10,215 nucleotides of DNA from contig JAUWGA010000055.1 of NCBI GenBank assembly GCA_030606635.1, positions 1-10,215 of the forward strand, written 5' to 3'. This document shows, one piece after another, positions 5,743 to 10,215 of this stretch (within the stretch, counting starts at the first letter, position 1; every line of letters starts with the position of its first letter). The position numbers and the translations under genes are program-made. The notes below the pieces were generated by a model that was not told the DNA's origin, ran no database searches, and saw only the letters and a list, made by a program, of their open reading frames with translations. This DNA comes from Methanosarcinales archaeon (GTDB lineage: Archaea; Halobacteriota; Methanosarcinia; Methanosarcinales; Methanogasteraceae).

Positions 5743-6846
5743 TCAGCAGAAACTATTTCGGGATTTTGATCCGCGGTCTCGAAGCAGGTGATCCGCGAGC
5801 ACGATAGCGACCATCGCCTCGGCAACAGGAACCATTCTGGGCGGAATCGTCGGATCGTGCCGCCCCTGTATCGTGATCGTGGTCCCGCACATCGTCCTGA
5901 TATCCGCGGTCTTCTGGAGACTTGCGATGGATGGCGTCGGTTTCACTGCGATCCTGCACACGATCGGCGCGCCTGTTGAGAGTCCGCCAAGAATGCCGCC
6001 AGCGTTATTCGTCTCCGGAACTACAGTTCCATCCGATACCAGAAACGCATCGTTCATTTCGCTTCCCCGCATGGTGGCGCACCCAAAACCAGCGCCGATC
6101 TCGACGCCTTTTACTGCGCCGATGCTCATCAACGCCTTCGCAAGGTCGCCATCCAGCTTGTCAAAGACCGGCTCCCCGATGCCAGCAGGCACACCTGTAG
6201 CTATGATCTCGACGATACCGCCGATGCTGTCTTTCTGTTCACGCGCCTTTCCGATCAGTTCGACCATCCGCGCCGCGGCATCCGGATCAGCGCACCGAAC
6301 CGGCGTCTCTTCGATCCGTTCCCTGATCTCTGATGGCGTCATCTCACATTCGCAGGCTCTGATGCCGCCGAGTTCTATTACGTGCGCAACCACATCGATT
6401 CCTACCTCTGCAAGCATCTTCTTTGCAACAGCTCCGGCGGCAACCCTTCCCACAGTCTCCCGCGCTGATGCACGCCCGCCGCCGCGGTAGTCCCTGATCC
6501 CGTACTTGACCTCATACGGGTAATCCGCGTGCCCGGGACGCGGCGTGTCTTTGAGTCGCTCGTAAGGGGACGAATCGACGTTCCTGTTCCAGACGATCAT
6601 CGATATCGGCGTTCCGGTAGTCGTTCCCTCAAATACTCCTGAAAGAATCTCGACAGCGTCCTCTTCCTTGCGAGGAGTTGAGATATCACTCTGCCCGGGG
6701 CGGCGGCGGTCGAGTTCCTTCTGGATGTCCGCTTCGCAGAGAGGCATCTTTGACGGGCAGCCATCGACGACGACGCCGATTGCGGGTCCATGACTCTCGC
6801 CCCAAGTTGTTACGCGGAATACTGTTCCGAATGTGTTTCCGGACAT
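5743..6846 (-). CDS. aroC: Chorismate synthase
   Basis: Converts 5-enolpyruvylshikimate 3-phosphate to chorismate, the last common step of aromatic amino acid synthesis; needs reduced FMN and acts in the cytosol. The 367 residues show the family from end to end: NTFGTVFRVTTWGESHGPAIG at 4-24, DRRRPGQSDISTPRKEEDAVEILSG at 46-70, the TPRPGHADY block, GGGRASARETVGRVAAGAVAK, EIGAGFG, and NNAGGILGGLSTG with the KPTPSI segment near the C-terminus. Length is normal for an archaeal or bacterial AroC. It follows the KH gene by 11 nt on the same strand. No clear ribosome-binding site precedes the ATG, so coupling to the upstream gene is likely. No other aromatic pathway gene is in the window. Confidence 0.97.
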   Translation of the reverse strand: MSGNTFGTVFRVTTWGESHGPAIGVVVDGCPSKMPLCEADIQKELDRRRPGQSDISTPRKEEDAVEILSGVFEGTTTGTPISMIVWNRNVDSSPYERLKDTPRPGHADYPYEVKYGIRDYRGGGRASARETVGRVAAGAVAKKMLAEVGIDVVAHVIELGGIRACECEMTPSEIRERIEETPVRCADPDAAARMVELIGKAREQKDSIGGIVEIIATGVPAGIGEPVFDKLDGDLAKALMSIGAVKGVEIGAGFGCATMRGSEMNDAFLVSDGTVVPETNNAGGILGGLSTGAPIVCRIAVKPTPSIASLQKTADIRTMCGTTITIQGRHDPTIPPRMVPVAEAMVAIVLADHLLRDRGSKSRNSFC

Positions 6847-6857
6847 GGTTCAGTGGT

Positions 6858-7385
6858 TTAATAATACTCGAGTCCTCTCGCAGTAAGTTCCCGCCGCTTC
6901 TTCTCCATGAAACCATACACAACAGAGTGCGGTGCACCATCGATCAGCATCTCGACTGCGGTCTTTGCGACATGCACCTGCTCAGGATACCCGATGATCG
7001 CCACGGTCTTTCCGTAGACCGAGAGGTCGACATGAGTTATATTCTCGATTAGCGCCCTTGTCTTCCCGCCGGTGCCGATGATCCTGCCCCTGACGCGTGT
7101 CAGTATCTTTGGCGTGTCAGAAGGTATATTGATCACATCGTATATGAGAAGCTCATCACCGAACAGTTTGACAGCCCGCTCAGGGCTGAAACCCCGCCCG
7201 ATTGCCGAGATGACCTCGACCGCCCGCATACCCTGCAAGGGGTCCTCTGGTGAGAGAACCTGTACATTGCCGGATTCGCTGTCGATATCCAGCGTCGCGG
7301 TTGAGAGCTCCTCGAGCGCTTGTTTGGTGACGCCTTTCGGTCCGATCACTGCGCCAATCCGGTCCTGTGGGATTTTAACGTACAT
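6858..7385 (-). CDS. Archaeal KH-domain RNA-binding protein (Dim2/Pno1-like)
   Basis: Archaeal relative of eukaryotic Dim2/Pno1 (Krr1-like), a small-subunit ribosome assembly factor that binds near the 3' end of 16S rRNA. The 175 residues hold two KH domains. The first, MYVKIPQDRIGAVIGPKGV, has GxxG loop GPKG at 15-18; the second, RGRIIGTGGKTRALIENIT, has loop GTGG at 104-107. The C-terminal GAPHSVVYGFMEKKRREL is also typical. I chose the ATG at 7385 because most relatives begin close to this YVKIP segment; an in-frame GTG at 7391 would add two residues. It overlaps the end of the L13 gene by 11 nt (17 with the GTG) and is followed closely by aroC. In most archaea this slot after L13 belongs to ribosomal protein S9. 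Confidence 0.88.
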   Translation of the reverse strand: MYVKIPQDRIGAVIGPKGVTKQALEELSTATLDIDSESGNVQVLSPEDPLQGMRAVEVISAIGRGFSPERAVKLFGDELLIYDVINIPSDTPKILTRVRGRIIGTGGKTRALIENITHVDLSVYGKTVAIIGYPEQVHVAKTAVEMLIDGAPHSVVYGFMEKKRRELTARGLEYY

Positions 7386-7803
7386 TAACACCCAGTTTCG
7401 TGCTAACTTCGCCGAGTTTGATGTATTTGATCGTTCCCAACCTCGTCATACTCGCTTCAGGTATCGTATCCGCGTCCGATCCTGCCAGTTCTGCAGGAGT
7501 GCCTACGTACACGCGCAGTCTCGACATTGCGTCGCGTCCACGCATCCGTTTGTGCGGGAGCATTCCGCGGATCGTCCGTTTCATGATCTGATCCGGTCTC
7601 GACGGGAAGTACGGACCGCTTTCTGTTGATCCCTTGTCCACCTGCTCCTTATATTCCCTGTACGTGGTGGTCTTGGTCCCTGACACCACAGCGCGTTCGG
7701 CATTGGTGATCGCAATGGTCTCGCCGCTTAACAATCTTGAGGCGACAACGCTTGCGAGCCTGCCAAGAATCAACCCATCTGCATCGATAATTACTGTATT
7801 CAT
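7375..7803 (-). CDS. rpl13: 50S ribosomal protein L13 (uL13)
   Basis: Structural protein of the large ribosomal subunit and an early assembly protein. The 142 residues show DADGLILGRLASVVASRLL at 8-26, NAERAVVSG, GPYFPSRPDQIMKRTIRGMLPHKRMRGRDAMSRLRVYVGTP through the middle, and the shorter archaeal C-terminus. Length matches archaeal uL13. The ATG is preceded by AGGTGAT, a full complement of the archaeal 16S 3' end, which overlaps the L18e stop codon 4 nt away; translation is therefore coupled to L18e. The stop lies inside the KH gene. Confidence 0.97.
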   Translation of the reverse strand: MNTVIIDADGLILGRLASVVASRLLSGETIAITNAERAVVSGTKTTTYREYKEQVDKGSTESGPYFPSRPDQIMKRTIRGMLPHKRMRGRDAMSRLRVYVGTPAELAGSDADTIPEASMTRLGTIKYIKLGEVSTKLGVNVR

Positions 7804-7807
7804 GAAA

Positions 7808-8176
7808 TCACCTGATTATCCGCACATTTGATCCGGTGGGCGCTCTTGCCACCAGTTCCTCGATCGTGAGGCATTCCCCGCCAGCATCTGTGATCTTTGA
7901 CCGTGCGCCATCGCTGAAATCGAAAGCACCCACTGCCACCGGATGGTCTATCTCGCCTGCGCCGAGCACCTTGCCGTGCACGACGATGGTCTCGCCGACA
8001 GCGGTATGCCTGTTGATGCGGCTCACATTCACGGTTGCATAATTTCTCTTCGGACTCTGCATGCGCTTTGCGATCTCTCGCCAGATCGGGGCGTCGTTCT
8101 CGCGTGATCTGGATTTCAGATCCTCTACCAGGGATATAATCCGCGGATTTGTCTTTTTATAGTTTGTTTTGCTCAT
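7808..8176 (-). CDS. rpl18e: 50S ribosomal protein L18e (eL18)
   Basis: Archaeal/eukaryotic large-subunit ribosomal protein of the L15/L18e fold. The 122 residues carry KTNPRIISLVEDLKSRSRENDAPIWREIAKRM at 8-39, VNVSRINRHTAVGETIVVHGKVLGAG in the middle, and the AFDFSDGARSKI stretch, all typical; the length is standard. The start has GGAGG at 8183-8187, 6 nt upstream. It heads the transcript L18e-L13-KH-aroC. In most archaea rpoD lies upstream of this gene; here the upstream neighbour is a divergent MscS gene nearly 400 bp away. Confidence 0.97.
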   Translation of the reverse strand: MSKTNYKKTNPRIISLVEDLKSRSRENDAPIWREIAKRMQSPKRNYATVNVSRINRHTAVGETIVVHGKVLGAGEIDHPVAVGAFDFSDGARSKITDAGGECLTIEELVARAPTGSNVRIIR

Positions 8177-8191
8177 TCGCTTCCTCCAAGA

Positions 8192-8211
8192 CTCACATAT
8201 CTCACATATAA
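8192..8211 (-). promoter_or_regulatory. TATA-like box and tandem 9-bp repeat upstream of L18e
   Basis: CTCACATAT occurs twice head to tail at 8192-8200 and 8201-8209. Read on the minus strand the distal copy is part of TTATATG (8205-8211), a TATA-like box. A start 26 nt downstream would be near 8182, which would remove the ribosome-binding site at 8183-8187, so either the true start is a little further upstream or another box is used. Confidence 0.3.
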
Positions 8212-8543
8212 GTCATGTTCAAACCGTTATGCCGGTTCATACGCCGTTGGAATGTGTTCATCTGTTATCGTCTGTAGAAAAAGGTTGTGGAGGGTCTGGG
8301 TTGTCAGTTGTCATGCAAAGAACCGCCATGCTTAAGTATCATGTCAGTAGTGATCATGGCATGGGGTGATGCGATCTGGTAGCAGATGGCAGTACCGCTG
8401 TTGAACTGACTGCGGACGAATCTGCCGGCGTGGACGGTGCGATAAACGGCATGAAATTGCCCTGCGTGGGCTCTGTACCAAGTACGGGGTTTGGCAACTG
8501 GAAGCGTCAGAAAAACAATTGGGTAGGATAGATGGGATATGAT
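8212..8543. other. Gene-poor region with possible ORF remnant
   Basis: No convincing gene is visible in this stretch. On the plus strand the frame 8370-8531 is open for 53 codons after a TGA at 8367 and has plausible codon use (VADGSTAVELTADESAG, then GSVPSTGFGNWKR), but it lacks a start codon near its beginning. The preceding frame 8169-8369 joins it across the TGA. A minus-strand frame (8304-8552) is also open. The GSVPSTGFGNW piece is faintly like the PSTGGWxNW motif of family 6 carbohydrate-binding modules; this is too short to rely on. Confidence 0.3.
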
Positions 8544-8571
8544 AGGTAACATAGATGAGGTAACATAGATG
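8544..8571 (+). repeat. Tandem duplication of ribosome-binding site plus start codon
   Basis: AGGTAACATAGATG occurs twice with no gap, at 8544-8557 and 8558-8571. Each copy contains a ribosome-binding site and an ATG. The second ATG (8569) is the MscS start. The first (8555) opens a two-codon frame, ATG AGG TAA, whose stop codon lies inside the second copy. ATAGATG also occurs at 8528-8534. Confidence 0.85.
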
Positions 8572-9090
8572 ACTACAGTGGATATATCGGGTTTTTACCA
8601 GGCGATTCTGCCATATTCGGAAGTGATACTGATATTGGTAGTCGCTTTCTTTGTAATTAGTCTAACTAAAAAACTTATCAGGAGATTCTTAAGCACCACC
8701 GGTCTGCCTTTGGATGCGCAGAACCTCTTGCGAAGAATCGTAGTCTATGGCATGTGGTTCGCTGTTCTGATGTATGCCGTAAATGAACTGAAATTAGAAG
8801 AGATTTTCATGCCGCTTATGGGTGCATCAGTTTTGGTTGGGCTCGCTGTCGCCCTGGCAATCAAAGATGCTTTAGGTGATGCGGTGGCAGGGATATTCCT
8901 CTTAGTAGACCGGCACTTCAACATCGGCGAGGAAATTGAGACGATGAAACACAGAGGGGTGATTATTGATGTCACGCTCAGAAAAACGCGCTTAAAGATA
9001 GACGATGGGACAATAGTTGTACTGCCAAACGGAAAAATAGATTCGTCTGGATGGGTGTTACATGAGAAAGATACCGATACGGATACGTAA
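8569..9090 (+). CDS. Short MscS-family mechanosensitive channel
   Basis: Membrane channel expected to open under membrane tension and release solutes on hypo-osmotic shock. The 173 residues give TM1 near 17-33, TM2 near 56-73 and the pore-lining TM3 from about 83, GASVLVGLAVALAIKDALGDAVAGIFLLVDRHFNIGEEI, which carries the small-residue (Gly/Ala) packing pattern of MscS. A beta domain follows and ends with VVLPNGKI (150-157), equivalent to the VIPNGKI of E. coli MscS. After that comes only a 16-residue tail ending DTDTDT, so the C-terminal alpha/beta cage of the 286-aa E. coli protein is absent. I see no continuation of that domain in the other frames just downstream. The start is set by GAGGT at 8557-8561, within a tandem duplication. 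A heptamer is assumed from the family. Confidence 0.85.
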   Translation: MTTVDISGFYQAILPYSEVILILVVAFFVISLTKKLIRRFLSTTGLPLDAQNLLRRIVVYGMWFAVLMYAVNELKLEEIFMPLMGASVLVGLAVALAIKDALGDAVAGIFLLVDRHFNIGEEIETMKHRGVIIDVTLRKTRLKIDDGTIVVLPNGKIDSSGWVLHEKDTDTDT

Positions 9091-9110
9091 CGAAGATGCG
9101 AGGTAGAGGA

Positions 9111-9182
9111 ATGGCAGTTCCTGATAAAAGAGAGAATGACAAGCTTTCCCGGATACCTGCGTCCGGTCAAGCCAACATTTAA
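9111..9182 (+). CDS. Possible 23-aa small ORF
   Basis: An ATG at 9111 opens 23 codons ending in TAA (9180-9182), beginning MAVPDKRENDKL. GAGGT at 9100-9104 is a well-placed ribosome-binding site, 20 nt or so after the MscS stop. The product would be polar with no membrane segment or cysteine. Its stop overlaps the TATA-like box of the next gene. No homologue is recognised; it may be fortuitous. Confidence 0.2.
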   Translation: MAVPDKRENDKLSRIPASGQANI

Positions 9183-9184
9183 AT
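9178..9184 (+). promoter_or_regulatory. TATA-like box of the LarA-family gene, probably leaderless
   Basis: TTTAAAT is centred 28 nt before the ATG at 9209, the distance usual between an archaeal TATA box and the transcription start. No ribosome-binding site precedes this ATG. Together these suggest a leaderless transcript, unlike the other genes of the window. Confidence 0.45.
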
Positions 9185-9208
9185 CCCCAGAACCCACCAA
9201 CAATCTCG

Positions 9209-10215
9209 ATGAAGATATCGCTGCCATATGGGAACGGAAGTGTCTCTGTCGAAGTGCCGGACAGGAACCTTGCAGGCATCATCGAGCCGCAGGAACTCCC
9301 CGCGGTCGATGATGAGGAATCCGCGATCGTTGATGCACTCACCCATCCGGTAGGACGCCATCTGTCAGATCTCGTACATGCGGGGGATCGTATTGCGATC
9401 ATCGCAAACGACATCACCAGGATCACCCCGACAAAGAAACTCCTGCCGCCGCTTATCTCGCATCTCAACGACATGGGAATCCCTGATTCCGATATCGAGA
9501 TCGTATTTGCGACCGGATCGCACAGAAAACATACCGAGGCTGAACAGAGGGAGATTGTCGGCGATGAGATCTACAGCCGCATATCGTGTATCGACCATGA
9601 TCCCGACAACTGCAGAAGCGTCCGGGTTACGAGCAGGGGAACGCCGGTTGAGATATTTGCGCCCGTTCTCGATGCGGATGCCGTGATATGCACAGGCAGC
9701 ATCGAGTTTCATTACTACGCGGGATACTCAGGCGGGCTTAAGTCGCTGCTTCCGGGAGTCGCATCGATTGCAAGCATCAGGAAGAACCATGCGCTCATGA
9801 TCCACCCTGACGCGGTATCCGGGAGAGCCGATAGCCCGGTGCGTCAGGATATCGAGGAAGGGGCTTCGCATATATCAGAATTCATATTAAACGCAGTATT
9901 AAACAGCAGGAAGGAGATCGTCGCAGTCGTTTCTGGCGATCCCATAAAAGCGCATCGTGCAGGGGTTTCTTATGCGGACCAGATGTACCGGATCCGGACA
10001 GAGACTGCCGATATCGTGATAACGTCTCCTGGTGGGATGCCGAAGGATATAAATCTGTATCAATCCCAGAAAGCACTCGAAAATGCGAAAAATGCCGTTA
10101 AGGATGGCGGGGCGATCATCCTTGTCGCTGAATGCGGCGAGGGTCTTGGCAATGACGTGTATGAACAGTGGCTCGATATCCCGCGCGATGAGCTCCCTTC
10201 GAGATTGGAGCACCA
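9209..10215 (+). CDS. larA: LarA-family nickel-dependent 2-hydroxyacid racemase (partial, C-terminus beyond right edge)
   Basis: LarA enzymes interconvert the enantiomers of lactate or other 2-hydroxy acids with a nickel-pincer cofactor (NPN) bound through a lysine. The frame is open from 9209 to the right edge (335 codons plus 2 bases) out of about 420 expected. Every catalytic residue of the Lactobacillus plantarum enzyme has a counterpart at steady offset: Asp68 and Arg71 in NDITRITP, His105 in ATGSHRKHT, His168 in GSIEFHYY, Lys178 in YSGGLKSLLPG (the pincer lysine) and His194 in RKNHALMI. The N-terminal domain is complete and the missing part belongs to the C-terminal domain. The exact substrate cannot be told, since the family covers several hydroxy acids. 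No larB, larC or larE, needed to build the cofactor, is in the window. Confidence 0.85.
   Translation, partial: MKISLPYGNGSVSVEVPDRNLAGIIEPQELPAVDDEESAIVDALTHPVGRHLSDLVHAGDRIAIIANDITRITPTKKLLPPLISHLNDMGIPDSDIEIVFATGSHRKHTEAEQREIVGDEIYSRISCIDHDPDNCRSVRVTSRGTPVEIFAPVLDADAVICTGSIEFHYYAGYSGGLKSLLPGVASIASIRKNHALMIHPDAVSGRADSPVRQDIEEGASHISEFILNAVLNSRKEIVAVVSGDPIKAHRAGVSYADQMYRIRTETADIVITSPGGMPKDINLYQSQKALENAKNAVKDGGAIILVAECGEGLGNDVYEQWLDIPRDELPSRLEH

Noticed and set aside
5873..6490. 205-codon open frame on the plus strand
   Set aside because: It is the antisense shadow of chorismate synthase, produced by its GC-rich codons.
8367..8369. TGA read as selenocysteine joining the frames 8169-8366 and 8370-8531
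   Set aside because: No selenocysteine insertion element is evident, no selenoprotein family is recognised on either side, and the host group is not known for selenocysteine use.
1..10215. CRISPR array, tRNA, rRNA or insertion sequence
   Set aside because: No regularly spaced repeats, cloverleaf or rRNA segments, transposase frames or terminal inverted repeats with target duplications were found.

Overview
The window comes from an archaeon that carries methyl-coenzyme M reductase (MCR): a methanogen, or an anaerobic methane- or alkane-oxidising relative, probably of the Methanosarcinia / Syntrophoarchaeia / ANME kind. The grounds are four methanogenesis marker proteins in one operon, archaeal-type ribosomal proteins L18e and L13, an archaeal Dim2/Pno1-like KH protein, an archaeal DacZ-type diadenylate cyclase, Shine-Dalgarno sites matching the archaeal 16S 3' end (GGAGG, AGGTGAT) and TATA-like promoters. 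The rank below phylum cannot be fixed from this window.

Layout. 1-758 (minus): diadenylate cyclase dacZ, cut by the left edge. 759-1080: divergent intergenic region with a perfect palindrome just upstream of dacZ. 1081-4794 (plus): a tight operon of marker proteins 5, 15, 17 and 7 (overlaps of 8 and 1 nt, then an 8-nt gap between the 15 and 17 genes), then an AhpD-like carboxymuconolactone decarboxylase-family protein with a cysteine-rich tail. 4795-5074: gap between convergent genes, holding one copy of a 19-bp repeat, an AT-rich hairpin and a strictly alternating purine/pyrimidine tract. 5075-5620 (minus): C_GCAxxG_C_C-family redox protein. 5621-5742: its promoter and an inverted second copy of the 19-bp repeat. 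5743-8176 (minus): L18e, L13, KH protein and chorismate synthase, transcribed in that order. 8177-8568: 392 bp without a convincing gene, but with a possible ORF remnant and a tandem duplication of a ribosome-binding site plus start codon. 8569-9090 (plus): a short MscS-type channel. 9209-10215 (plus): a LarA-family nickel-dependent racemase, cut by the right edge.

How the genes work together. Marker proteins 7 and 17 have been linked to the ATP-dependent complex that reduces the MCR nickel cofactor F430 to its active Ni(I) state. Marker 15 belongs to the BadF/BcrA/HgdC family of ATPases that drive low-potential electron transfer through a [4Fe-4S] cluster, and it has both cluster cysteines. 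Marker 5 is a small conserved protein with a CxxC motif. The fifth gene keeps the full AhpD catalytic set and adds a CxxCx3CxxC tail, so it is a candidate redox or cluster-handling partner. The usual companions mcrC, the A2 ATPase gene and marker 3 are not in the window. The ribosomal block is unusual because S9 (rpsI), which normally follows L13 in archaea, is replaced by the KH protein and aroC. The cyclic di-AMP synthase and the MscS channel both suggest osmotic control, but they lie at opposite ends and nothing shows that they are co-regulated.
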